A stretch of DNA of 64,000 nt, taken from Paramecium tetraurelia. Taxonomy: Eukaryota > Ciliophora > Oligohymenophorea > Peniculida > Parameciidae. Of the stretch, positions 53,077 through 64,000 are shown piece after piece. Both the position numbers and the translations under genes were made by a program. Each line of letters opens with the position of its first letter. Positions within the stretch are counted from its first letter, which is position 1. The DNA is taken from assembly GCF_000165425.1 (NCBI RefSeq), contig NW_001799289.1, positions 63,342-127,341 on the forward strand, written 5' to 3'. The notes beneath the pieces are model-generated. The model saw only the letters and a program-made list of their open reading frames with translations, was not told the DNA's origin and ran no database searches.

Positions 53077-53391
53077 TTGTTCTTTTTGCTTATATAATAA
53101 TAATGAATAATTTAAAATTGAATTCCTAAATGAAATTTTAAAAGTATTTTATTCTCTATTTTATTATGTAAGAAGACACTGTATTATGTTAGCATTTATA
53201 AATAGAATATATGTACAGTGTTATTGATTGATTTATAAATATAATGTTTGATATGAGACCCTAAGATGATCAATATTTTCGCAAGCTTCATGATACTTAA
53301 GAAATAAAAATAATAAAAGATGAAATACCAATAAAAAGCATCAAATTTAGTCTAATTACTTTATTATTAAAAAGATAACAAACATAACCAA
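53077..53391. other. Spacer between convergent genes
   Basis: About 315 nt, AT-rich, between the Rrp45 remnant and the stop of the glycerol-3-phosphate dehydrogenase gene. Nothing recognised. Confidence 0.5.
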
Positions 53392-55162
53392 TCAAAACTC
53401 TAACTTTCTTATATACTCAAAATTCTCTTTCAAAAATTACTATTAAAATTTATCAGACCATTTCAGTTCTTTAGCCATAATTTAAAACACCTTTTCATAC
53501 ACTGTAAAAATGGCATTCTAATCTAAAAACCCTAATCTTGTCCTCCTAAATAAAATATCTTCTGGTTTTCTAGCTTATTCATATCTAATCTAGTATAAGA
53601 TTTCTCCAACTGTGTGAGGGAATTATGGATGTAAACTTTCTTTATTTTCTGGTTTTTCATAAATTAGCTTTAAAACATCATATGCTCTATCTCCATATGT
53701 AGTTAAGAAATATGCTGCATAAGATTAAGGTAAGTCAAACATTTTCATCATAATTTAGATTTCTTTTCTGTGATCAAATTATGTCCAATCCCCAACTAAC
53801 TTTGGCAAGTTCTCTATTCTTTTTTAGTTTTTCCCTATTAACTACTAAACCTTATCTACTGCTTACTCGCCCATCAATCTAAAGATGGTCCATTTACCCC
53901 CCATTACTGATATTAAGCCACTCTTTGATACTTCTATTTGATGAGTTCTTGAGACCTCCTTAGTACTAAGAGCATCGCTTTAATATACTAAGGGTCTCAC
54001 TCCACACCATTTAGATTTTACATCTCTAGCGGCTTCGCTTGCATCAACAGTAAATTCATCGCAAAATGATTTCAACAACCACATATATTCCTCATGACTT
54101 ACAGTAGGATCATGAGTAGGGCTCTCTAACTTTCGTTCTGTGGTACCCATGATCATATTTCCTTACCAAGGTATCATGTATAGAACTCTGCCATCACTAG
54201 TTTTTGGTATCAAATATCCCCAATGACGAGATCCGTATTTTTGGGGCAAAGTTATATGACTACCTGCGACTGAGACTATTCTCTTACTAACAGTTGGATC
54301 ATCCATCAAACGTAAATTGTCAGCCCATCCACCAGTTGCATTTACAACGCATTTACCTTTGATTTTAATTTGTTTCTACCCAATCTTATCGAATGCTTAA
54401 ACTCCTGTGATTTTATTTTACTCATCTTTTAATAATCCTTTAACCTCAACATAATTGGCCATGTTCTATCCTATTCAAATAATTCACTAATGTACCTTTG
54501 AGACTAGATGTAACAAGTAATTCTTAAACCATCCTGGCGTCATTGAATTATCCATCATAGTATATTACACCATAATTACATTTAGCAAATTTAAAGTGCG
54601 ATTAAATTTCTTCTTTGCCAACTATTCTTGGAGGCTTAAACGTGTGTCCTCCTGTCTAGTAGTACAAGTAAACACAATGATATACCAAGGACCCCAAATA
54701 ATAATAGCCCAAATCAAATAAATTATTGCATGGTATTAAAGTTGGGAAATCCTAGGTTAAATAAGAGCACATTGATAAAAAATTAGATCTCTCTCTTAAT
54801 GATTCTGACACCAAATCCCATTTTTCTATTCTGTTTTTTTCGGACAATTGAAATATTTGTTGCATGTACCTTACACCTCCATGTACTAATTTCGTCGATT
54901 TGCTAGATGCACCACTGGCATAATCTTGTGACTCCAAAACTATCGATTTCAATCCCCTGTTGGCACAAGCAAGAGATACACCTGCCCCAGTAGCTCCTCC
55001 TCCGACTATAATGACGTCGTATTCACTTTATAGTGCGTCAGCTAAATGCTCCTCTCTGCTCTTCAATTTATAATAGATTTGTTGGGAATCTCCAGCACTC
55101 TACAACTATATTTTTCGTTGAGTCAATAACGAAGCTACTGTAACAAAGGCCACTTTATTCAT
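53392..55162 (-). CDS. GPD2: Mitochondrial FAD-dependent glycerol-3-phosphate dehydrogenase
   Basis: Encodes 581 residues with one 25-nt intron. It oxidises glycerol-3-phosphate to dihydroxyacetone phosphate and passes electrons to ubiquinone at the outer face of the inner membrane (GUT2/GlpD family). The Rossmann FAD site is DVIIVGGGATGAGVSLACAN. The family signature is SGASSKSTKLVHGGVRYMQQ. CVVNATGGWADNL, GVRPLV and VMGGKWTIFRLMGEQAVD follow. The C-terminal helical domain is present, but no EF-hand is seen, unlike animal GPD2. The N-terminus (MNKVAFVTVASLLTQRKIQL) is a plausible targeting sequence. Length is normal, with no breaks. Confidence 0.95.
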
Positions 55163-55388
55163 AAATATTATTTTAATAATAGATTTTTTAAATTCAAAAA
55201 TAACCAAAAATAATCCAATTAATTCTAATCTCATAAATTTATGAATTCACTATTACTTCAATTCTAATTACAATTACACTATTTAATTATCATTCTAATA
55301 TAGATACATAATTTTATATAATTAAAAATAGTTAAATTCACTTTCGTTAAATTGATATAGATCAAAAACTATTCCATATAAATGTATA

Positions 55389-58300
55389 TCATTTTTTATT
55401 AAATGTTTAATAATTCATTTCTATGTTTAAATCCTTTGCATTTTATTAACTGTTATCTTAGATATACTTTTTTTTACAGAGTAATCGAAGAATAAGAATT
55501 ATGATTGAAAGCAATATAAACAATGCAATTATATAGTATATTATCTGAATCCCTCCCTCTTAAATTTACCTATCTTCTAGAATCAATTCAGTAGTAGGAA
55601 AAGGATATGTGAGTTCATATTATTGAATCCCATAATCTATTTCTACTTTGCCAACTATACTTAGATAAATTTTAGATGAATCTGCAATCATTTTTACCTA
55701 AGTTGTCTGTTCTTAAGATGATTATTGTACAATTTTAAGATATTGTTAATCGTTAGTTGTTCCATTTTGGTATGAATCATAAATACAAAACATCTCATCT
55801 TGTTAGTATGTTTAAACAATAAAGTAGATTGTAAATTTATCTTAGATTTAAAATTATTAATCTTTTATTAAGTTTGGAATCTCAATAATTACTTCATTTG
55901 ATACAAAATTCCAATTCAAGGAAGCATTCCCAAACCCAAAGGCTGTATAAGGTATTGGGTCAATTCTACGAAATATCTAGTGTCTAATATAAAAATTGGA
56001 TATTCGATTCTGATTTTCATCTTTGACTTAACTCGAAATCAATTTAACTAAGAAATAATAGATTCCTCCTTCTAGATAAAGGTTAGCATTGAAATATTAT
56101 TATGGTTTACTCATTACTTGCATTTCAAAAATCTGTTTATTCAAATTAGAGGAATGTTATGTTCCTTGAATTAAAACAGTGCCTCTGCAGGTGAATACTT
56201 CTATTTGCAACGTAGCATTACTATCGACAAATATTTGGTAAAAGTTAGGCTATCCTACTTTAGTGATTTAATATTATGGAACGCCTTCCATCAAGCTATT
56301 GATATCATCATCTGATAAGAGTACCCTTAGGTGTGAATCGTGTGGTTATGGAGCAATATTTAGATCATACTTACCAAATGCTTCATATAATTTATAATAG
56401 ATTCCTCTCTTAAATTTTATTACAGATTGCACTATTGGGTTTACACTTGAATGATTAATTGAAATGTTATATTGTTCAATAGGGAAGAAGGGAGTCGAAA
56501 TTTACAATGTTAGCAACTTTGAAGATGAATTTGCATCGTATAATGTCGATAAAGATTAATAGCGTAATTGATATTATTCTTACATACCCAATTATAGATT
56601 TAATATCTTACCCAAAAAAAGAGTATGTATTTTTTAAGTCTTTCGGCTTATTAATATTTAAAAACTTACTTTAGGTGTCAGACATTCAATTTTTATAAAA
56701 AATGTTTCAAATTTATCTGCATACTTATTAAATTCAATAGTTGTCCTACTTTAAACGATTTCTACATATTCCGAATAATTATTATGATTTTCTTTAACAG
56801 TAACTTAAAATTACCCAAAAATATCACTGAACTTGATAAAAAATTATTTTTAAGATTTAAATATGTATTCGACAATCTCGTTTTATTTCATGACTTCAAA
56901 TTGAGGTATATTTTCATATAACTCATATAACTAATTTACTTATTAATTTTGTTAGATTTAAACAGCTCCTTAAGTCAGTTAGTCCAAATTAATAAGCTTA
57001 ATTAGATATTAACATTATTCTTAAGAACAAGCATCAAATTTATACAATTTATATTCTTAAACAATATCATCCAAAATGAAGGATCCTGTAAAGTCAAGTG
57101 TGTGTATTCGAGTATGGAAAAGCTAAACTCTGATTTAGAGTCTGCCAGTAAACAATGCTAGTGTAATTTTAAATGCCGACAGTTGTTTATAGAGATATAT
57201 AGTTGGGAGACCTGCTTCTGATATGTCTAGAGGGAGAATTCCAGACGGAAAGAGTACAAATTCTATGGTTTCTGCTTAATAACTTAATTGAAATTCGCAA
57301 TCCTCTTCCCCCTGTATGCCTATTATATAGTAATCTTATGCAAAATAGTTTTATTTAGCTTGAAAGATATAGAATTAATCAATCAATAATTATATTTATA
57401 TGGAGTTATTTAAAATGTTTGGTCTACTATTCTTATCTTATTGGAAAAGCACCACTATGGAATTTTGTCTTCCTAATACTTGAACTTTAATAATTATTGA
57501 TTTGACGTTCTAATCTATCTTCAACATATAGTATTTTATTTATCCTAATCCCACTTTATCTTGTATTTTATCTATTGGAGTTATAGTCTTAACTGTTTCA
57601 TAAACTCCAATTGAATATTTATCATCTTCAATATGCTTATCGTAGGGTTGAACTTAAATATACAAAATATATTCTTGGTTATTCTCTGGAATTATGATTG
57701 TTTGATACGAATTACTATTATATTATTAAGATCTAAACTATTCTTATTAGTAGATGGAGTTATTGAGGTAGCCCAAATAAGCTAGTAACTCGGCCTGACT
57801 ACCGCCATAGGAGAACCATTATACTGACACTTCCTTTTCACTTAAGATATAATAGAACAGCATTTGTTATTTGAAGTTTAGAATCAAAGGACATCCTTCA
57901 TGCAATTAGATCTTATGATATAGGTATTGAGAAGTGATAGTGTAGAAGAGGAGTCCCTTCGCTGAAGTAACAGACATATATATAAAACATTTGGACTTTT
58001 TCAGATCTTAACAACTACGACATCTTAGTTCTTATTGAGGTATTGTCAAAGTTGAATCAGTAAAAACATAAGTGTTTAAGTTCTCTTTTGGATATGTATT
58101 GGTTTGATTTAAAGATATATAGATGATCAAATTATTTATTTCGTTGTCTATGTAAATATCCTTAGTGAAAAGTTAGTCTCTCTCCGACATCGGCAATTTA
58201 TAATACTTAACTTAATTTTCATTTACAGAATCAATTATCTTTTCACCAAAATCATAATATTGAATTTTTTAATGTAATGTGTACTCTATTACAAATTCTC

Positions 58301-59677
58301 CTTCAGAATTCAAACGTTAAACACCTATATAATAAGTACTTGCCTAATTATCCTTGTCTATATTTATGTCAATTTGTATAGAGTCCTTCCATTCAAATGA
58401 ATTACTATCTGGTATCTCAGCTTTGGATGATTTTGCTTTTACATACATCATGAAATCACCCATATTACTTGATAGATAAATAGAGAAGTTGGCTTAAATT
58501 TCCAATTAAATTTTAAAGAAACTATAGAGTTCTTATTATTAATGCAAATGAAAAATTCCGTTTGATAATTAAATGAATTGAGTTTGTTGAATAGTCTATT
58601 TTCTTTCCACTGTTACATTTATGTGGTATTTACAGAAAGATATTCCATATACGCTCAAAAAATGGGCTGAAGTTTGGTTAGTTGTTATTTGATGATTGCC
58701 TTCAAATTCATAATCCCTCTAACTGGGAAATTTGTTTTATGAACTTGCGTAGAGTATGCAGTTACCAGTTATTTAGCTTAATTGAAATTTTATCTTTTTT
58801 ATATTTGTTAAATCAGATGTGTTATAGATATAGTAGATCGATGATCCTTGATCCACTTGAAATAAATCATAATGACCTTCTTTTAATTTGATATGAGATT
58901 GTTGGTTAAATATTATTATTCTAAAGAATTATTTAAATTCACTTAATAAACCTAGCACATAATAACCGAATAGATTAACAGAGTTCCTAAATGTATAGGT
59001 TTCTTTTTCGATAAATATTCCATATTGTGTATTTTTATAATCAAGCTATGTAATGAAGCATTGCTCCCTAGAACACTTTTTAAGATATTTTAATGTTGTA
59101 TCTGCTTAAATTTCTATAGTAATCTCCTCTTGAAAATAAGTTGGTTGTAGCTTGAACTAATAAATCTCTTTAGGTTACAATTCTCCACTTTATTTAATCA
59201 AAGTATAATTACATCAGAGGAAGGTTGTATTCTAAAGAATGAATTCCATCCAAAGGATAAACTATAAATTCGTAGTTGGAAGATGATTCTGAAAGAATTG
59301 CTATATAGAAAAGAAGATCTGAACACTCTCTAAAATTTCTTTCTAAATATGAGATATTTAGTTAAAAAGTGTATTCGAATTGCCATTAATATTAATCTAA
59401 GAATGTTGGGTGTCTATTGAAAATCAATAAGATTTTTACGTGTCACAATTAATATAGACTTTTAGGGTCTCCTAATGTGAAAATAGAGATAAGGCTAGTT
59501 ATTGATGCTTCAAATCATCTCTATTGGCAACCTTCAATCTATATACCTTATTAGCAAATTGAAATGTGTTGTCTTGAACAATTTCATTTAAGTTGATTTC
59601 CCTCACTCACACAATAATAATATAGGATTACATGTTTCTTGAGTGAATATCACACAAATCATCATCAACATAATCAT
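55389..59677 (-). CDS. Very large type I surface protein with beta-sandwich-like modules
   Basis: About 1370 residues; several introns near both ends were not all resolved. A signal-like start (MIMLMMICVIFTQ) and a single helix near the C-terminus (IIYYIIALFILLSIIILILR) followed by a short cytoplasmic tail make it a type I membrane protein. The ectodomain is Tyr/Ile/Asn/Ser-rich and built of repeating beta units such as FSIYLSSNMGDFMMYVKA with YYIGVQRLNSEGEFVIEYTL. This GD-x-x-x-YV...YYIGV pattern is that of PPC-like (pre-peptidase C-terminal) modules. The PPC assignment is by eye and modest. There are few cysteines. A cell-surface or extracellular binding role is likely; the ligand is unknown. 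Confidence 0.65.
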
Positions 59678-59746
59678 GTTAATTTTAATAAATTAAAAGG
59701 TTTTTGTACGAGATGATTTGCAAATGTAATGATATGCTCCTAACTA

Positions 59747-61891
59747 ATGCTAGTCTTGCGAAAGATAGATATGTTTGGCCAGCCAGTCTCACTTAAATTT
59801 AATGGTCATTCTAAGCACCAGACTGAAGTAGGGGGCATCGCTTCTATTGCTACTATAACAGTAGTATTTCTCTTCTTCTCTTCGAATATACTCAGCTTTA
59901 TTAATAAAGGCGAATTGTCAGCAATAGTTGTGAATAATTTCGAGGAAACCCCTGAGATTATATCACTTACTGGTGAAAGAACATTTGCAGTCGGCTTTGA
60001 TAATATCACTTAGGCATAGTACTTCAATATTACTTTACAATAAATGTATGATAGACCTTAATATCTACTTAGAACAATCGAAAATCAAATTGTTACAAAT
60101 GCAACTCTAATTCCCATTGGAAAATGTTTACCTGAGCATTTTTAATTAGCAAATGGGAATACTCTCTAAAATTACTTGAAAGATCACTTTTTCTGTTTGG
60201 AGTACTTATTTAAGTAATAAAATTAGATAAAATTAACAATTATACTTCGGATAAAATCAGTCTAGTAAATTATATTATTTAATTTAAGAAAAGTATGAAG
60301 TTCATTTAATAATATCAAAATGTTAAAATAATTAATCAGTTTGTATTCCTGATCAATAATTAGATGGTTAAGTTTTTAATGTTTAGTTGATATTCCAAAA
60401 TCAAGTAAGAACGCCTTTATTCTTAGGTTGTCAATCCAATGGATGTCTCAGAATAATACATTTAAACCTATTTAGATGACACTTACTCAATCAAATTCGT
60501 ACCCAACACATTATCAAAAGAGCAGGAACTTCTAATCACATAGTATGATCTGAATAATGACGACAGTCTCATCTATTAGAATGTCCATAAAAGCTAGGCT
60601 TATGCAGTAGATTCCAGAGATTCCAAATAAATTGTTAACATTGACAACGATGTCTATGCCTCATTCATATTCAAAAAGAATAAACTCAAATACACAGTCA
60701 ATAGATCATACTAAAAAATTACTGATCTACTTGCTCGTTTAGGAGGATTCCTTAAGATTTCTTTCTTCATTTTGGGATTTGTTATTCAAATCTATAATAG
60801 ATTGTAATGTATACTTGTGACATGATTAATTAGTGTATCTCATTTTAGCGAATAAGATCTATGAATTTTCATTTGATTCTGTCAAAGAGAGAGAATTTCA
60901 AGAAAAGTAATTTGAAGCCTTGAACTCTGCCATTCAATCCAAAATGTCTAAGACCAACATCCAAAACATCAATGAAGAAGGCAGTTAACAAAAATTGCCA
61001 ATCAGTCGAGTAATGCAGAAAAGCAATTCTATCAAATCAAAATAGAATTCATATTCTCTTCTCCCCTTCTCCAGTTAGCATATACCTGTTTATAGTAATG
61101 AAACCAATAAAAAATAAATTATCACTGAGGAGGAATGCATCATTTCAGCAAATCTCATTGATCACCATATCCATTTGGCTAAGAAATTCAACTGTTTAAG
61201 TGGTTTGGATTATTTCCAAAAATAAATTAATTAAATAATCAATAGATCTCAACCTTTAAACTTAACAATTAGGATCTTCTTGAATCATTTATGTTGCTCA
61301 AAATTATTTAATTCAAACATAAATGTAAAATTATATAGAAAATCTATGAAAGAAATTTCTAATCATCTTGATGTCTATTATATTCTATAGAAATTAGAAG
61401 AATTAAATAAACTTAAGACTATTTTACTTAGTCCTTAATAACTCTTAGTATTTAATTTTACTCCCAAATAAATGATTGCTCCTGATAAAACTGAATTAAA
61501 ATTCAACAGAAATTTCTTAGAGGAAAAAGCCAGAATCAGACATACTACTCTTTTTAGTGAACCCCAAAATTCTATTACTGCTGCAGTTCTTCAACACAAA
61601 AAGAGACCCAGTCAAGAAAATGAGAATCTAATTTACTAACGGATTTATAATGCATATGATGATATTTTGAAATAATATGAAGGCGAAAGCCCCAAATAGG
61701 ATCAAGATATTAATAAATAGTTAATTGAAAAATTGGGTGCAGAACTCAAATCAATCTTTAGAGCATCCAAAATGATAGACTTCCAGTAACTTCAATCCTC
61801 AAAACAACCGAGAAAAGTTAATAGAAGACATGCATAAATTGATAACGAAATTCAAGTAACTAAAATGATGTAGTAGTTTTATTAATAATGA
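59747..61891 (+). CDS. Ciliate-type two-helix membrane protein, unknown
   Basis: Encodes 682 residues with four introns (25, 24, 22 and 25 nt), frame exact. It starts MLVLRKIDMFGQPVSLKFNG, with the block GGIASIATITVVFLFFSSNI forming helix 1. A lumenal or extracellular domain of about 230 residues with cysteines (FFCLEQ; ISKCQNNQSVCIPDQQ) follows, then helix 2 (LLARLGGFLKISFFILGFVI) and a 350-residue charged, Gln-rich cytoplasmic tail. The FGxPVSL...GGxxS start and LLARLGGF helix recur in a large ciliate family without known function, as I recall it. An alternative start at 59729 adds six residues. It is divergent from the large surface-protein gene, 69 nt apart. Confidence 0.65.
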
Positions 61892-63014
61892 TAATTTTTG
61901 AGTCTTTCTATAAATAAATTATTTACCTTAATACTTAAGAGTTAGATTTAAATAAATCTTTAAAATTGATAACAATTTAATTTAAACTTTTCTAATTGAC
62001 TTTCTTAAAATTTAATAGTGGAGAGTATCCAAAGAATCTAAATCATTTTTCTGAAGAATAGAGTGATATTCAAAATAGAAATCTTTAATTTATTTGGTTT
62101 TAATTTTTCATAATATGAAATTTAACTCTCTTTTAGACAGTCCCTTCCAAATTTTATTGAAAAAAAGAAATATAAATTCTATTCCACTACTCCACCCCAC
62201 CAAGCAATTTTCATTTATATAACAAATACTAAACTTTTCTCTATTAAATTATCGAATTTTTTGAGCTTCTTAAATATTTTCAATTGTTCACTTAATGTAT
62301 CCCCTCTGCTTTTCAATAATTAGTCATTTTTATAGTAATACACTATAAAATTATTAAATAAAAGACTTTTATAGGAGAGAAAAAAGAAGTTTAACCAATA
62401 TACTCTAAAAAAGAGCATTTAAAAAAACTACAGATTACTATGATCTGAACATTTCTTCATAAATACCTTAACTTCATTTATAATTCAGATTTGATGTATT
62501 CAATTTCAAATATTCATCTATCTATACTGTTAAAAACTAAAAATAAAATGAAAATCTAATTTTTGCACATCCGGCTTCAAAAGATGTTCTAATATTATTA
62601 TTGACATATCTGAGATATGAGGAGGACAATAATGTAGTTACAACATAATTACAGACAATCCAAACGCTAATTAAATAACTCTTAACATAAGATTACAGAT
62701 ATCAACTTTAACATCTACTGCTTTTAAAGATGAGCCAGGAACTTTTTGATAATAAAACCTATTTCAATATCAACTAAATGATCTTGAGCGACTAAAAGGG
62801 AATTTAAGTTAATATATGATATACTATAATTGGTCCATTCAGACAACAATAACTAAAAAATATACTAATTGAAGCAAGGTAATCATGCTAATAATAGATT
62901 CAGCAATGTGGCATTTTTAACTATGCAATTTTTGGTCAAGAACGTTTGCTTTCTGTCATGATATAACATTAGACAAATAAGGGGCTCCAGATTAATGTTC
63001 TAACATTAAAATTA
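61892..63014. other. Intergenic region, possibly with an unrecognised gene fragment
   Basis: About 1.1 kb. On the minus strand a TGA-free stretch at about 62540-62750 reads VPGSSLKAVDVKVDICNLML and HYCPPHISDMSIIILEHLLK, which looks more protein-like than the surroundings. I found no start or consistent splice pattern for it, so it is only noted. The rest is AT-rich. Confidence 0.35.
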
Positions 63015-64000
63015 ATGGGCAATAACTGTACCTGTTGGAAATACGACTTGCAAAGTCAAATAGAACAAGAAAAAAGATCGAAACCGAAATGGTAGAGCTT
63101 AGAGTTCTTGAAGTCGTAGGAGCATAAAATAGTTAAAATGCAGTCTTGGATTCGTGGGTGGTAAGCGCGTTAACGAGTTTGGAAGATTCAATTGCAGAAA
63201 TACAACGACAGCGTCAATGAATAGTTGAGAACGTAGCCTCACTTTTAACAGTAGATATTCCGTCAGCGTGATCAATGTGGGATCAAAACAACTACCTCCA
63301 TTTGATTTTGGAATTGACGATATTAATGATTCTCTAGTTCATTAAAAAGTACTCAAAGCACCAATGAAATTAGAAAACGGGGCCACCTATTTTGGGGAAT
63401 GGATCAATGAGTTAAGACATGGCAAAGGAATCCTGATCTGTGATGTAAATTCCATTTAATTATAATAGGATGGTTCAAAATATGAAGGCTATTTTTACCA
63501 AGGAAATGCCCATGGGAGAGGCAGGTTAATACATTCCAATGGGGAAATATATGAGGGACTATGGGAAAATGATGAGGCACATGGTTTAGGAACATACATT
63601 CACGAAGACGGAGCAACTTATGTAGGATAGTGGGAACACGATTTATAACAAGGAAAGGGAAGTGAGAAATGGCCAGATGGAAGGTTAGGTTCACTTTTAA
63701 CTTTAGTTATTTTGAGGGAGCTTATAAGCAAGGGAAAAAGGAGGGATTGGGAAAGTTTGTTTGGGCAGACGGAGCAATCTACGATGGAGAATTCAGAAGC
63801 AATAATATAGATGGGTATGGAAAATACTCTTGGCCAGATGGAAAGTAATATATTGGTTATTGGTAAAATAACAAAAAGTAATTTAAATAGTAAATTAATA
63901 GAAATGGCAAAGGGAAGTACATCTGGCCTGATGGAAAGGTTTATGATGGAGATTTTGTGTTTGATTAAAAGCATGGTTAGGGAATATTGAGATTCCCAGA
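63015..64000 (+). CDS. MORN-repeat protein with N-myristoylation-type start, 3' end beyond the window
   Basis: Starts MGNNCTCWKYDLQSQIEQEK: Met-Gly with nearby cysteines suggests N-myristoylation and palmitoylation, hence membrane anchoring. A basic IQ-like helix follows (MQSWIRGWQARQRVWKIQLQ). After four introns of 19-24 nt in all, MORN repeats of about 23 residues begin: GATYFGEWINELRHGKG, GSKYEGYFYQGNAHGRG, GEIYEGLWENDEAHGLG, GATYVGQWEHDLQQGKG, YFEGAYKQGKKEGLG, AIYDGEFRSNNIDGYG, QYIGYWQNNKKNGKG and VYDGDFVFDQKHGQG. At least eight repeats lie before the edge. MORN repeats bind membranes or form scaffolds in ciliate and apicomplexan cortex. Any catalytic domain would lie to the right. Confidence 0.85.

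Overview
The window reads as macronuclear DNA of a ciliate, most likely a Paramecium. Conserved genes only translate if TAA and TAG mean glutamine and TGA is the sole stop. They are split by more than 70 GT..AG introns of 18 to 33 nt, the sequence is very AT-rich, and genes are packed tens of bases apart. No tRNA, rRNA, CRISPR array, telomere repeat, transposon or virus-like element was seen. Intron ends and reading frames below were worked out by hand. For nearly every complete gene the coding length after intron removal is a multiple of three, which supports the models.

Left part (1-21 kb): four minus-strand genes (an unknown cut by the edge, a small charged protein, an SMP-30/strictosidine-synthase-like propeller and a MARCH-type RING-CH membrane protein); BiP/HSP70 behind a perfect heat-shock element; a Myb-like protein; the DNA polymerase alpha catalytic subunit; an unknown gene divergent from histone H2B; a four-helix membrane protein; a 1028-residue unknown; a tiny membrane protein; and a B-box/WD40 protein.

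Middle (21-40 kb): a 1840-residue fusion of a degenerate GH13/debranching-like domain, a GT5 glycogen synthase and a C-terminal glycogen-binding module; a tandem pair of six-helix membrane sensors with a histidine-kinase-like but apparently dead C-terminus; a transcription-type cyclin, a small unknown, a degenerate DEAD-box helicase, a bacterial-type adenylosuccinate lyase, an NADH-cytochrome b5 reductase-like protein and a coiled-coil protein.

Right part (40-64 kb): a protein with two copies of an unfamiliar cysteine-rich module, a FYVE-like coiled-coil protein, a RING protein, a TDY-type MAP kinase, a coiled-coil protein, a U2SURP/SR140-like splicing factor, a broken exosome Rrp45 gene, mitochondrial FAD-glycerol-3-phosphate dehydrogenase, a very large surface protein, a ciliate-type two-helix membrane protein and a MORN-repeat protein running off the right edge.

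The genes do not form one pathway; this is ordinary eukaryotic gene order. Themes are replication and chromatin (Pol alpha, H2B), glucose storage and glycerol metabolism, RNA processing (U2SURP, Rrp45, helicase) and signalling (MAPK, sensor pair, cyclin). The most unusual items are the sensor pair with a conversion-like identical core, the glycogen synthase fusion, and the double cysteine module. Three genes carry frame breaks (left-edge gene, BiP, Rrp45), which may be decay or assembly indels.
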